The notes: generated by a model from the letters alone, not told the origin. DNA of 64,000 nucleotides from Vitellaria paradoxa (GCA_019916065.1 CM034240.1:40016561-40080560); one strand, 5' to 3'; shown: positions 21,804 through 35,040, counted from the first letter of the stretch. Program-made: numbers and translations.

Positions 21804-22350
21804 TATGATGTCATAACTTGCATGCTTGGTATGAATATATTGTGTACATGGTACTGAACTGCGTTTCCGGCCTTTTCCTTTTTGTTTTGTGTAATATCTG
21901 CTCGATTTGGTTGTTATTTACTCATAGGTATACAGGTTTGATAAACTTAGGTATATGGTTCTCATTGTTCATGTTAATGATATATAGGTATATGGTTGTC
22001 ATTATACATGTCTATATCCTGTGAACCCATTGATTTCCTTGCAAATCCAAATCTTGTCCATGGGGAATAACCCGCCATGAGCTGTGCCACTAACTTTCTG
22101 AAATTAAAAATGGTGGCTTAAATTAGCTAGTTTTTGGGTGTCATCCGCCTCTCAAGGCATGATGTTCTCTTGAACATTTATTGTCCATCCTAAGCTTGTA
22201 GGATGACGCCATTTTGTTCTGTACCGGTCAAATCTTTGTTACCTTGATTCTCGAAACATATTCAGTTGGACAGTTATTTACTTCCCCCTTCATAGCTGCA
22301 GTTTATGTTATATTAACTCGTTATGCTATTGGATGCTAGTGTCAAACCTC
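21804..22350 (+). other. Probable FLOE 3' UTR and end of transcription unit
   Basis: T-rich non-coding DNA after the TGA stop, with tandem-like tataggtatatggtt words around 21925-21995. No single canonical AATAAA decides the polyadenylation site. Confidence 0.4.
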
Positions 22351-23005
22351 TAAAAATTTTAAATTTAGGATGTTGGCCTAACGTACCCGAAAGTGAGTTA
22401 TGAATACGGACTTGTGAATGTTCATACCGTCATTATTTAGAAGTGAGCTTGAAATTAAATGAAATTTATAGGGGAAAAAAAGAGGGGATTTTTGTTTCTA
22501 TTTATATGAAAATTAGAAAGTTTTCTTTCTATAAAATTTAAACTGGCAAAGCATTTGTGGGAGAAGGAATGTTTTGGAGAAATGAAAGTGAAGATTCAAG
22601 ATCATGAAGGGTTTATAGGAACCTGTGTCAAGTCCTTGCCAGATTGGCTGTGGTGTAGTGCTTGGTAGTCAGTCATGGGGTCTCACTTTTTTTTTTTCAC
22701 TTGTCATTTTCCACTTCTGATATATCATGGGTTCCTTGCCCTACTAGATTTTTCAAGTCCTCGGGGAATATTGTGTTAGAGTTTGACTTGCATATATAGG
22801 TCAGCTTTTATGCATATATTCCATGGCCTTTCCTAGTGGGATCTACATTTTCTTTTCTTTTCTTCTTTCTTTTTAAAGTGATATGGGAATTATTTCCCCG
22901 ACCCATGTTATTTTTAATTTCTTTTTGAAATCTATGTAATTTTGGCGAATTGGACTCCAATAAATCACTTTTGTTTGGGTAATAAATTAAAAATGGTAGG
23001 CGTTT

Positions 23006-23051
<46 letters not shown>

Positions 23052-23400
23052 ATGCAAGGGATATCCAACGCTTGGAGATAAATACAAAAACAAAAGAACT
23101 CTTGGATCAGATAGGATCAACCATATAATTTCTATTTCTTTCTTTTAAACAAAAAAGCGTAGCAAAGTGCCTTATTGAACTCTCTATGAGAATATTCATT
23201 TTCTAATGCAATTTGGAATTAGGTCATTGAACGCGTAAATTTTCTCATCCAAAAATTAAGATTGCAATTGTAGCAACAAATTTTATTTATTTAATTTGAA
23301 TGAGGCGAGTATAATCATTATTATTAGAATTTTTAAATAGAATGATTTTTTTTTTTGGGAACTTGAAACCTTAACGATTTATTGTAACCCTCAACGAATT
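22351..23400. other. Intergenic spacer with a (TA)n microsatellite
   Basis: No gene is visible. A (TA)n run of about 20 units spans 23008-23050. The reverse-strand open frame across it (23068-22808) is driven by the repeat (poly-IY). Confidence 0.6.
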
Positions 23401-23403
23401 ATA

Positions 23404-23690
23404 TATCTAATAGGTAAATTTCCAACAAGTAAACCAAAAATTTGCGCAACACCTCATAAATCATGCGAATTAGTTAAATTCAAGACTTATACCATGTGTG
23501 GGAAATTCCAAGATTTGTTAAATCTTGGGAGTCGAACACGTACTTAATAGGTAAATCCCCCAATACAATAGGTAAATCGAAAGTTTGCGTAACATCTCAC
23601 AAACCATGCGGACTAGTTAAATTCAAGACTTATTCCATGTGTAGGAAACTCCAAGATTTGCTAAATCTTGGGAGTCAAACTCCCAACCTC
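23404..23690. repeat. Diverged tandem duplication, about 140-bp unit
   Basis: The series ataggtaaat, tttgcg, catgcg, tagttaaattcaagactta and ccaagatttg, then aaatcttgggagtc, occurs in the same order at about 23409-23535 and 23569-23680. Copies differ by scattered substitutions. No coding sense is apparent, and the open frame across it is incidental. Confidence 0.8.
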
Positions 23691-24520
23691 TTTTAAGAAA
23701 ATCATGAGTTTTATCTAATTACCCTAAAACAGTTGGTTCAGAATAAAATTTTCTAATTCTTCACTTAGATATAAACTTAAGAATTGGGATTAAGAATTAA
23801 GTGATTTGATTTTTGCTTGGGAGGCTTGACAATTGGATTTTAAGATTTTTAAGCTTTGCCTTTGGTTTGGACTTGAAGACTAAATCTCAAGATTTTCGAA
23901 GATTTATCGACATTATTTTTGACATATGGAAACACAAGATTCGCTTACAAATTGGACACTCAAGAATTAATTATTGGATAAAATTTTGTATGACTAGAAC
24001 CATGACAATGAATTGGAACTACTCGTCAGCACACTTTGTGTTTATCCTATTTTTCATTGTGAGATTTATATTTATCAGTGACATTGTTATTTAATGACTG
24101 AATTTAGTAGTGGTTTGTGACAACTACAAAAATATATATGATGGGATTTAGGTCTTATCAATTGATAGAAATTTGGCGGGTGGGGAAGGATGGATTGATT
24201 GCACAATTAGGGGGTGTGGGTGAGGAGGGGACCTTGCAAATTGACAGGTGCCCACTTCTATGGTATGTTAGAGCCCTAGAGGGCAATTTGAGGAGGACCA
24301 TCTCCTTAATGGCTGCAGGCACAGCTTCAAACCCTATAGACTTTTATTCCATAGGGAGAGAGGACCACCCACCCTAGGGCTGAGGGTGGTAACTGGCAAG
24401 ATTGTGACCACCCTTTAAAGAATCCTCTGACTATTTCATCTCAAGGGTATCACAATTATTTACATACATTCATTCTCTGGGAGAAGATTAGCACTACTTA
24501 GCTCTCAAACATCAACATTG
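23691..24520. other. Intergenic spacer, unassigned
   Basis: Contains an open frame at 24117-24377 (86 codons) that I do not recognise. It is slightly richer in GC than its flanks but has no motif and no splice context, so I do not call it a gene. Confidence 0.4.
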
Positions 24521-24529
24521 GTCCCCCCG

Positions 24530-24530
24530 G

Positions 24531-24577
<47 letters not shown>

Positions 24578-24599
24578 CCTCCCCCCCTCTTCCCCCCGG

Positions 24600-24630
<31 letters not shown>

Positions 24631-24645
24631 CCCCCCCCCCTCTTC
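24530..24645. repeat. Duplicated (CT)n/C-rich microsatellite
   Basis: Two successive blocks each read ccccggctctctct... then ccctccccccc. The whole CT-plus-C unit of about 68 bp is duplicated, not just the dinucleotide. Confidence 0.85.
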
Positions 24646-24649
24646 TTGT

Positions 24650-26540
24650 AGGGAACCCAACTCTACATGCTTACAATTTGCTGATTTTGTGGACCCTAAT
24701 TCAGACATTAGGAACCTAGGTCTCATACCTTTCACTCATTGAGATTCCTTTCCTCACGCTTACCTGCAGACATAGCATAAGCCTTAAAAATAAAGAAAGA
24801 AACAAAAAGAAAAAAAGTACTATTTTTTCTAACGAATATTAGAAACTATAATCAAAATAATATGAGAATGACATTATTCTGAGTAAATTTAACTTGTATG
24901 AATTTATTATTTTGAAGTGATATGCTTATATGTATCCTTTATTATTATTGAGAGATATTCAAACTAAAATGGTCAAATTATTACTTAAATTCACCATGCT
25001 TTTAAATTATGTGTAATAATTGTAATACAACAAGAAAGCAACTTATGTGCTACATTCTTGCATTTTTGCCTAATCTGTTATCGGAAAATCATACTAAATT
25101 AGTTTTTTTTAGGTAATTATCATATTAAACAGTTGGACTTATTTTAAAAGTTTAATGAGATGAATTTCAGCCCCCTTTTTTACGACACAGATGCAAATTG
25201 AAGCTCGAGTATAGGATAATTCGAGTCAAAAGAATAATATATATATTTATGTAATATTTTCGACTAAAATAGAGTCATTTTGGTGTGACGACACAATATC
25301 GTTTTAATTTAGTCAAGTTTTTCATTTTGATTTATAATATTTTAGAATAAAATGAAACCATTTTGCTTAGTCAAACTATTCACAAACTAAACTCAAATCT
25401 AAATAATTATTTTTTAAGCTAAATTCAAGTAAATTAAGACTCAACTTGACTTAAATTCCTCTCCTATTTGTGCATTAATTATGGTTATTTTAACCAGTAT
25501 AAAGAAGTAACGATGTCAACAACCATTACTTCAATTGTGGGCATGTAAGCATCTATGTCATTCAAGAAGAGGCATGTGATACTTTTGTAAATTCATCCAC
25601 TAAAAATTCTAATTAATGTTTGATTTTGGAAAAAGGGGTTCGAAAATAGTAAACAAGGCTAAAGGAAAGCCAGCCTTTCTTTTGTTTATATTCGCAAGAA
25701 TAATTACAATATAAATAAATAAATAAATAAAAGCAAAAGAGGACATCACAAAGAATAATTACAAAATAAAAAAGAAAATAAAGGCAAAAGATGACAAATT
25801 CCAAAGGCATAGCACTCAAAATCCTAACCACCCTAATAAATTATTTGTCTTCTTCAAGTCAAAGGCAAAGCAGAGCTTTTGCCCTCTCTCTCTCTTCTTT
25901 TCTTTCTCCTTTTTTATTGTTCCTCTTCCTATTCATTTCACCCTTTTGAAAAAGGAAAAGAGCACATGGTTGAACTATTTATATTAACCCATCTGTCCAA
26001 CATCAATAATGTAGGTTGATTCCTGGACCCTCTGGTTTTAACTTCAATATTAAAGGCCTTTTTGAAGACAAATCTCTCTTTTTAGAAAGTTGAGTGGTAA
26101 AAAAAATTGCCTTTTAAACCGACCATAATTATTAATTTCCACACGGCCGTGTTAATCCATAATTATGAGATAAAACTAACTGAACCAAATCCCAGAAGGG
26201 AGTACTTAACCAAAAAAAAAAAAAAAATCCTAGAAGGGAGTAAAGACATTAAGTTATGTTTGGTTAAACAGAATAAAAAAAATGCGCATAAAATATTTCA
26301 TTACTCTGTTTGATTACATTTTTAAAGAGTAGAATGATATGCTTATTCCACTATTTATTTAATTTTTTAATAGGAGAATAAGTCATGATTTTCATAGTTT
26401 TTGAGGGGAACGAATTTTTCTTCCAAAGAAAGAATGAGTTTTGGTAAAAACATTTACAAAACTATTCTCAGTCTTGTTACTTACTAGAATACTTTTTTTT
26501 TTTCTACATAAGGGTAATATTATTATTTACTTATGTTCGG
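24650..26540. other. AT-rich intergenic DNA, no feature
   Basis: Only short open frames without recognisable motifs. A-rich and T-rich tracts are common, for example aaataaataaataaa near 25710-25730. Confidence 0.4.
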
Positions 26541-26549
26541 TAATAAAAA

Positions 26550-27700
26550 ATATTGTCGAACTTGCTCACCATGTTAACCAGAAAAGCGAAAATCAAGCTT
26601 GCAGAGCAAATAAAGTCAGAGAAAATGGAGTCTCCGACCAAAGCTCTTCCGATAGTAAAGTCAAAACAGACTTAAGAGAATTGTAATGTAAGGAGTGAAG
26701 TAAATAGTTGACAATGTGAGTATACTTGAATTTCGGGGTTAAGTCTTGTATTTATAGTAAAATAGAACAAATAAATTAATGTATAAATAATTGAATTGAA
26801 TTGATTATGTATTTTATAATATATATTAGAGTATATAACGGCCTCCTTTTCTTTAATTACCTCTTATCTCATATTTAATGTTTCCCACTCAAATTTAAAT
26901 GCGCGTAAGAGAAATTATTGTAATAGATGGAATACAACCTCGAGAAGTATTTAGAAGTCACATTTTGTCTGCCACTTGTAAAGAAATAAATTAACCAGAT
27001 TAACTACGAGGTAATAGATTTGATTCATTTATTATCATTTTACATTTATGGTTAGAATCACACTAACACAATTTTACAAAGTGGTGGGACCTAACTGTGG
27101 CGATTTATTGATTATTAAATCAACGTCAAGCACATTTCTGTATTGCGCTCTTGCGCTTGGGAAGATGTCAGGTGTCCCTAGTTATTTTTGTACCTACATT
27201 ATGCCCCTGCTCTGGTCGGAGTAAGTTATTACCCAAGCAAAATATGAAGTGTCTGAGACCATACCATGTTTATTTATACAAAATCTTTTCATATTCTTGA
27301 GTACAACTTTACTTTTGATGTGCCTCCCTCTGATTAGTTACCTTCGCTAATTTATGGCATATGAGAACCTCTTCAACTTCTAGTGCGTAAAATGCTCAAC
27401 ATCATATACAAACCCCAAAAAGGGCTTGCCATTCGTCGCCTACATTTCAATTCAGACGGTGGCATTAAACGAAAATTTTGTCACCAATCACTCTACTCCT
27501 GTTTTATTTGAATTACACATATATGTATATATATTCTGAGCTTTAGCATATAGTTACCTTCTTCCACACTTCTATAGTTTTCTTGATTATCCCTGCAATC
27601 TTTAAGTTCTCTCTTGCGATTTCATTCTTGATTTGAAGTTGTCCTTCGGTGAGTTCCCACAGTTCTTTTGTTTTTTCCTTCATCTTTTTCTTTTCTATTT
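26550..27700. promoter_or_regulatory. Possible LTR remnant and leader for the antisense Tat gene
   Basis: This stretch lies where the 3' LTR of the reversed Tat element should be. It has LTR-like U3/R content (tgtatttatagtaaaatag near 26750; ggtgtccctagttatttttg near 27170). A TATA-rich block (tatatgtatatatattc, about 27520) lies about 190 bp before the ATG at 27715. No partner LTR exists in the window (the other end is truncated), so LTR borders cannot be set. Confidence 0.3.
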
Positions 27701-27714
27701 TACTTGGGATCAAA

Positions 27715-30293
27715 ATGGGTAGATTGGTTGAAGAGTTGAAAACTAGTGAAGGGGTTGCTGCTTTTTAGCAGAGATACAACATCCCCGATAATGTAAATAT
27801 TATACTCGTTGAAAAAGAAGAGTGAGAATTTGGGATGTTCTTTATTATAGTTATCATAGAGCGTGGTTTGAGATTTTATATCTCTCTCTTCCTTCGTAAA
27901 GTATTCCATAGGATTAACCTTTTTCCTAGGTATGTCACCCATAATTTTTACAGAATAGTCAATGGGGTAGATGAAATTAACCGTCAAAATGGATTCCATA
28001 TTTCTGAGTAGGATCTATTATATTGTTACAATTTTCAAAAAGTCAGAAAAAATGAAAATAAATGGTATTTGAAATCACATTTCGATAAAATCCTAGTTCA
28101 CATGCTCCTAGACAATATCAAATGGTTGGAGGATGATGTTTGTGTTGTCACGAGACAATGGATGCACGGTCCAGACGAGGACCCCTTTCCCCTAATTACT
28201 GTAGTATCACAGGGCCCAGGTCGAATAGCTTTAGTATTCTTATTTTTTTGTCAGTGTTAACTTTGATAGTTAATTTCTTACTAATTATTTGTTGTTTCTG
28301 TGTGCAGATGACTAAACAAGGAAAGCCTAAAAAGGAACCTCGCCGACCATCCTCACCTAGAGAATGTGTTCAAATTCTTAGGTGGACCGAATATTTTCCT
28401 TTTCGCAAGTTCAGCACTTATTCTATTCAACTTTCAACTGAACTATTGCTCATTTGTTGCTCATCCATAAGGTTTTCGCATCAGATCCATATCTGAAACT
28501 CTTTGGTAGTGGTTTAGCTAGATCACAGAGAGTAAGCTTGAATTTTATAACATCAACCACCCAGCTTGGCATCCATCTCTAGGTGTCGCCTTTCCCCTTG
28601 AAGAGCTAGCTCTTGCCAACCAGCTAATCTTGGAGGCAATTCCAATCATGAATCCACACCTCCGCGAAGTATTGGAGGCAGAAGAAGAAGAAGAAGAAGA
28701 AGAAGAAGAAGAAGAAGCTACTTTGACTCCCGTTGATGCCCGCGAGCAAGAGATGGCATCAAAATAGGATGTTAAGAAAGCCTCCGAGGAGTTAGCCAAG
28801 AAGAGAAAGGCTGAAATTGCCAAGAAGAGGGTTGCAGCTGCAAAAGCAATAAAGGCCTTACAAGGGTAAAAAATAAAAGAGAAACAAATGGAGGCGAATA
28901 AGAAAGCCTCGAGGGTTACGATAAAGGACCCTATTGAAGCCTTAAAGAAGACGTCTTGAGTAAATGAGGCGGATCTAAAAGCCAAGAAAAAATAAAAAAT
29001 CAGTAAGTCAATTGACTTAATCATCTTAGAGGATCCTCTTGCATCAGATGTGCCCCTAACCTCTTCTCAAGCATCTGGGGATGCCCTCGACCACCACCTC
29101 CTCGGTGACCATGCTCACCTTCCACAGAAGTTGAAAGGTACGGGCCATTACTCCTTCAGACTATTTATTCGAGAAACCCAATCCACGATGCCCCTCATTT
29201 TATTCCTCAGATAACAGTTTCATGTTTGGGATCCTCGAATGGTCGGCCCTTTACCATTCGGGACTCGGCATTTGTTTATCCTAACGAGTATATTAAGGAA
29301 GTGGCTTCTCCTCATGACCAACAAAAAAATACAAAAGAGCCGACCTGAAGACTTGCACCAAACTCTCCTTAAAAGTGATATAACAGTAAGTTATTCTTTC
29401 CTTTATCATATTTCATTTATTTACAGTACATAATTTCTAGTATTTTGACTTAAAAATTTTTTGTTGCTACAGTCTTCTCTGTAATCCCTTGAAATTATTG
29501 CCTAGTTAGACCATCCGAAGAAAGATCGAAGGTGATAAGGGTCTGATATGTTGTCTGAAGAGCAAGATCGCCAAGCTCGAGAAGGGTCAGAGATAGATAA
29601 AGCTGCAAGTAAAAACGGCTAAGTCAGAAGTTGTAGCTGTTGAGGAGAAGGTCGAGACCAGTGAGAGAAAGTTCAACGTAGTTGACAAACTCTTGGCCTC
29701 CAACGTAGTTGACAAACTCTTGGCCTCCAAGGACGAAGAACTGTTAAAAAAGGGTCGGGTACTTGTTGAAACATAAACTGAGGTATCTCTGTCCAAGGCC
29801 GAGTAAGAAAAGATTTTTGCTGAGCTAACAAAGTCCCAATTGGAACATTTTAGCCTGAAGGAGGCCAAAGTCTGATTGAAAGTTGAGCTTAAAGGCAAAA
29901 CTAATGCCTTACAATGAAAAGAGTTGGGGCTAAAAGCAACTGAAGAAAAGGTTGCTTAAGAAATTGAGGCAAGCTTCCAGGACTTTGCCGAACAGGTGAC
30001 AGATATGCGCAATGAATAAAACTTGGATGGTTGGGAAACTGCCATGAAGAAAATGTCTGTTGAGTCGACCTTAGAGAATTACAGAGATGTTCTTTGGCCA
30101 TACCTAGATGAGAAGATCTCTCTATCCAGCTTTGATAAGCCCCCCGGACTCTAACAGTTAAAACTTTGTGAGGTAAGGACCTAGAAGAAGGTGAAGTAGA
30201 GGTCCAAAATGACTCTAAGGCTACTAAAGTTCAATAAGCCTCCACTTCAGACTCGAAGGATCCTCTGAGCAAAGACATTAAAAAATAATGACT
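27715..30293 (+). pseudogene. Extra gene antisense to Tat pol (Transposase_28-like protein), decayed
   Basis: From ATG 27715 the frame reads MGRLVEELKTSEGVAAF, QRYNIPDNVNIILVEKEE, then a degraded IERGLRFYISLFLR segment and NFYRIVNGVDEINRQNGF, followed by KWLEDDVCVVTRQWMHGPDE. This order (two-state hydrophobic core with EGG/ERGLRF, then NFYR.V) fits the plant-only Transposase_28 ('putative gypsy-type transposon') domain. A probable 88-bp intron (28220-28307) precedes MTKQGKPKKEPRRPSSPREC. Further on is a poly-Glu run from (GAA)n at 28678-28718 and a long Lys/Glu/Ala coiled coil to about 30290. Multiple TAA/TAG/TGA stops and shifts make it a relic. It faces the pol gene of the same element (31388-35035, minus strand). 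An AT-rich 3' end follows at about 30300-30400. Its molecular role is unknown. Confidence 0.6.
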
Positions 30294-30968
30294 ATTTTTT
30301 TTAGTTTCCTTAATTTCTTTTTGCTAATGTAACCAAACTTTTGAATCTAATAGAAATGAAGTTTGAAAATTTTTATCTTCTTTTTGTTTGATATTGTTGT
30401 GCTTGCAAGTTATAATTGTTTCTGTCAAGGCATCATCAATCAGTTTACCTTATCCTCAAGATAAAGCTTAAAACCTCATTACATGAATCATAAGTACTCA
30501 AATTTCAATACTTAAGCAATTGGCTTGCCTTTTAAATAAAGCTCAAGCATGCCATATCTATGACATGATGACTTGTAAATAATAGAACTCATAAAATGAT
30601 AAGTGTAAAAGTACAAGCAATACTCTCACATATGAAATTAATATGGCAATTTAGTCAAGTGTATGGACTTAAATTCCCATAAATTGGGTTGGAATAGCCT
30701 TTTATACGTTATTGATCTCATTCAATGTGGTTGGGGCCTTTTCTATACTAATGAACTTGCATTATCATTGCTTTTCCACAATATTTTCTTGTGTAATATG
30801 GTCGGGATGCCAATTTTCCTTTCGATTACGTTCCTACAAGTTGAATAATTCCCAAATTTATTAGAAAATCTCGATCTGTAAATAGATCAAGTTCATATTT
30901 CTGACTTAAGATTTAACATGAACTGAACAAAATTTTCTTGTAATCAAAATAAATCAGATCATTTTTTA

Positions 30969-31330
30969 GTTATTCACTGAAATGAAACCAGTGAGTTCAG
31001 TCTTGTTTGAGTTCACTACTGGGATGAACTGGCAGGTTTATCTCTTTTCGAGTCTACAATTGGGATAATCTAGTGAGACTTTTCTTTTCTGAGTCAACCA
31101 CTACGATAAAGCAGTGGGACTATTTTTTTCGAGTCAATCACTGGGATGAACCAATGGGACCATTCTTTTTCAACCACTAGGATAAACCAACGGGATTATT
31201 CTTTTTCGAGTCAACAATTGGGATGAACTAGTGGGACTATTGTTTTTCGAGGTAACCACTAGGATGAACCAGTAGGACTATTCTTTTTCGATTGTTACAA
31301 TTGGGAAACCCATATAGACGTTCCTTTAAT
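30969..31330. repeat. Minisatellite of about 41-bp hairpin-forming units
   Basis: About eight imperfect units of the form gagtcaaccactgggatgaa followed by ccagtgggactattcttttt. Each unit contains an inverted repeat, CCACTGG and CCAGTGG around a gatgaa loop. Loop and arms vary between units, but the pairing is often kept. The array sits between the 3' end of Tat pol and the 3' end of the antisense gene. Confidence 0.85.
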
Positions 31331-31387
31331 TTTGTGCATATTTCTGAAATTGCTCATTTGAATTGCTGCTTTATCAACAAGTACAAA

Positions 31388-34300
31388 TGCATCAAGTTCT
31401 TACGCATAGAACAACCTTAAATGGGTTGTATTCCAGGGTCTCTTCATAGGTTTCCTTTCCATGTCAGCTAAGCGATAAGCTCCATTGCCAAGCACTTTAG
31501 TAACTCGAAATGGACCTTCCCAATTAGCGCCGAGCTTGCCTTCTATTGGTTCTCTCCTTGTTTCTATCAACTTTCTCAGAACAAAATCATCAACTTTGAA
31601 TTCCTGTGGTTTTACATTCTTATTAAACTTTCTTTTCATTTCTTGTTGATAGGATGCCAGCCTTATTGTAGCTAATTCTCTCTTCTCATTAAGCAAATCC
31701 AAGCTGACACTCATTGCTTTATCATTCTCTCTTTGATCAAAGACTGTTGTACGAATAGTGGGCATATCAACTTCCAACGGAATGACTGCTTCCATCCCAT
31801 AAATAAGAGAAAATGACAACTCATCTGTGGTCTCCTCGGGATAGCTTTATACGTCTATAGCACTATTGGAAGCTCTTCAACCCATTTGGCCTTTAGCTAC
31901 CTCAAAATTTTTCTTGATGCCATTGAGGATAACTTTGTTAGAAGCATTACCATTGCGTTGATGGTAGTAAGGTAATGAGTACACATTCTTGATTTCATAC
32001 CTAGAATAGTATTTCCTAAATGGGAAGCTATCAAACTGTGTCATATTATTAGAAATAAGTGTCCTAAAGATGCCATACCTTGTAATGATGTTATTTTCTA
32101 CAAAATGAATGGTATCTACATCTTTGATATGAGCCAAAGGCTCTACCTCCACCCACTTAGTGAAATAATCTATGCTGACCACCAACCACTTCCTGCTCCC
32201 AGTAGCAATAGGTAGTGGTTCCACTATATCAAGACCCCATTGAGCGAATGGCCACGGATTTGTTAGAGGATTGAGCTCCTAAGCAGGTTAATGAAGAATG
32301 GAGTGAACTTTTGACACTTTTTACACTTTCAAACGTAAGCTTGTGCATCCCTTCCTATTCTTGGCCACCTATAATCTTAAGTAATTACCTTATCAGCCAA
32401 AGACTTGCCCCCTAGTGTGTGCCCCGTAGACCCTTTCATGTATTTTATAAAGAAAATTTTATCCCCTATTAGAATGAATACAAAGGAGATAAGGACAAGT
32501 GAAGGACTTATTATATAGCTTGTGGTCAGGGGATAACCAGAACCTTGCAACTTTAACTCTTAACCTCCTTGCTTGCATCTTGTCCTTGGGAAGAGTTCCA
32601 TCCTTCAATTAAGAGACAACTGGATCTGTCCAAGATGGACCCAACTTAATGCAAGCTATTATTCCTCATTTGGACACACTTGCCTCCTCATTACCTAAAA
32701 AAAAAAAAGTATCAGTCAGCCTTATCATCTGGGATGTAGCTAACGTTGCCAAAACATCAGTATGAGTATTATGATCTTTCCTAATGAACTCGATTCCAAT
32801 AACAATGAAACCCTCAGGCTTATTTCTTAATAGATCTAAATAGTCTACCATTCTTTCATTTCTTACTGCATACTCACTCTTCAACTGATTTGCCACCTGC
32901 TGAGAATCTGTCTTGATCAACATATTTCGAGCAAACAAGCACCGAGCAATGTCATGTCTAGCCAAAAGAGCCTCATAATTAGCCTTTGTGTTAGTTGTAT
33001 CGAAACTTAGCATGATGGCATATTCAATTGTTTTCCCTTCAGGAGTTGTCAAAACCCCGTCAACCCTAGCACCCCTTTTGGATAAGGACCTATCCACTTC
33101 AATATACCATGGTGGTGCAACTATTTCTGTTTCTGAATTGATCTCTAGTTGCCACACCTCACATATTTTCTCGGGTATTGGGAGAGTGGACTTTGTTATA
33201 AAATCTATCAAGTCTTGTATCTTTATTACTGTCATCAGCACAAATCTGATGTCGAACACTCTAAGGGCTACTGCCCATTTCGCTATATTTCCTATGATAT
33301 CTGCCTTCTTTAAAAGCTAGCCAATCAGTTGATCAATGACCACTTGAGTGGTATGAGCATGAAAATAATGGGTAAATTTTCTGGATGCCACCACCAACGC
33401 CATAGTGAATTTCTCTAAAAGAAGATATCTAGTCTCTGCCCCTTGTAGAGTCTTACTTGCGTAGTAAAAGGGCTTCTGTCTTCCAATTTTCTCCTTCAAA
33501 AAGATAGCACTAACTGTTTAATCTGACATTACCAAATAAAGTTATAAAACATTCCCTGGCTGGGGAGTTAGCAAATTATGAATAGTTGTTAGATATTTCT
33601 TCAGCTTCTCCAATGCTTGATCAGCTTCCTCATCCCAGACCATCTTATTTGCTCTCTTCAATAACTTAAAGAATGGTGCATTTATCTGATACTTAGCTGA
33701 TAAATCTATTAAGTGCTGCCACTATTCTTATAAGTTTTTGAATATTTTTTTTCTTTATACGAGGTGAAACTACTACTTGAATAGCTTAGATCTGGTTGGG
33801 ATTTGTTTCAATTCCTCGTCTGGTGACCAAGTGGCCTAAAAGCTTTCCTGAATTCACTCCAAAAGCACACTTGGCAGCATTAAGCGTTAACCCATATTTG
33901 TCGAGAGTAGAGAACACATGTTATAGGTGTTGAATATGGGTCTCAGGCTCTTTACTTTTAACCACCATGTCATCTATATACACCGCCATTATTTGGTCGA
34001 GATCATCCTTGAACATCTTTGTTACCAAACGTTGGTAAGTAGCTCTAACATTCTTGAGTCCAAACGGCATAACCTTATAGTAGTAAATTCCCCTTAGGAT
34101 GATGAATGAAGTCTTCTCCTCATCAGACTTGTGCATTAAAATCTGACAATATAGACCCTCCATTTCCCATTTTTGTTCTTAGCCACTGTTATGTTTGCTA
34201 GCCACTCAGGGTATAAGACTTCCCTAATGGCTTCAGTATCAAGTAGTCTACCGACTTCTTCAATTACATTTTTTGCATGTTGCAAGGTATATCTTCTTGC

Positions 34301-35035
34301 TTTTTAAATCATAGGCTTGGCTTTTATATTGACATTTAGCTTATGGCTCATGATATCAGGAGAAATACCCAGTATCTCTTAAAGAGTCCAAGTGAATGTA
34401 CCAACATTCTTTAGCAGTATCTCTATCAACTCCAATTTCTCCTCAGCTCCCAAATTAAACCCAATTAAGAAGAACTTATCATCCTTAGCTAAGCTATCTT
34501 AGGATTTCCACCAACATCGTTAATCTTGGGGGTATCCTCAGGTATCTTTGTGTGTTGAACCTGCTCGAGCAGGGGTTTGGACTTTAAAGCAGTAGCAAAA
34601 TCACTTCTTTGATATATCTTAAATCTTTTTAATTTCTGTCACTTCATTGCTATATGAGAACTTCAGCATTTAGTGGTAAGTAGAAGGGACTGCCTTTAAC
34701 ATATGAATACAAGATTTTCTTACTCTTGTGTTGTAAGAAGATGGTGCATCTACTACTGTGAACTCTACCTTATCCTTTACTAGTCCAGCCAGAACAGGAA
34801 TGATGACCCTCCCTAATGGTCAAGCTGGAATAGAATTAAAACCAATAAGTGGACACTCAGCTGGTTCCAAATCTTTTTCGATAAGTCCTAGCTTCTTGAA
34901 TAGACTGAGGAACATAACTTCAGTAGAACTTTCTGTATTAACCAAGATCCTCATTACGTCTAACTCAAACATCTTTACCAGTCTAGACATAAAAATAAGA
35001 GCATCTTGAAATGAAATTCAAGTTAAACGTAATAT
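31388..35035 (-). mobile_element. Ty3/gypsy element, Tat lineage: protease to integrase, reversed and 5' truncated
   Basis: Read on the minus strand. Protease, 35033-34700: RILVNTESSTEVMF, where the catalytic D of LVDNGSS is N. Reverse transcriptase, about 34400-33750: LPEWLA-like start, YYYKVMPFGLKNVRATYQRL, YIDD at 33980-33969. First RNase H, about 33500-33317: KPFYYASKTLQGAETRYLLL. A second, archaeal-type RNase H, 33259-32666: WYIEVDRSLSKRGARVDGVL, IDSQQ-type motif, DVLATLATSQ. Integrase, about 32500-31388: WLVVSIDYFTKWVEVEPLAH, then GPFRVTKVLGNGAYRLADME and a final TTHLRLFYA. Two RNase H domains are diagnostic of the Tat lineage. Numerous stops and frameshifts make it non-functional. Gag and the 5' LTR are absent, with sequence ending abruptly at about 35035. 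An antisense gene and hairpin array lie on the 3' side. Confidence 0.85.
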
Positions 35036-35040
35036 TATAG

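Noticed and set aside
30969..31330. Evenly spaced repeats that superficially resemble a CRISPR array
   Set aside because: Units are imperfect and contiguous without unique spacers, and the context is a plant retroelement.
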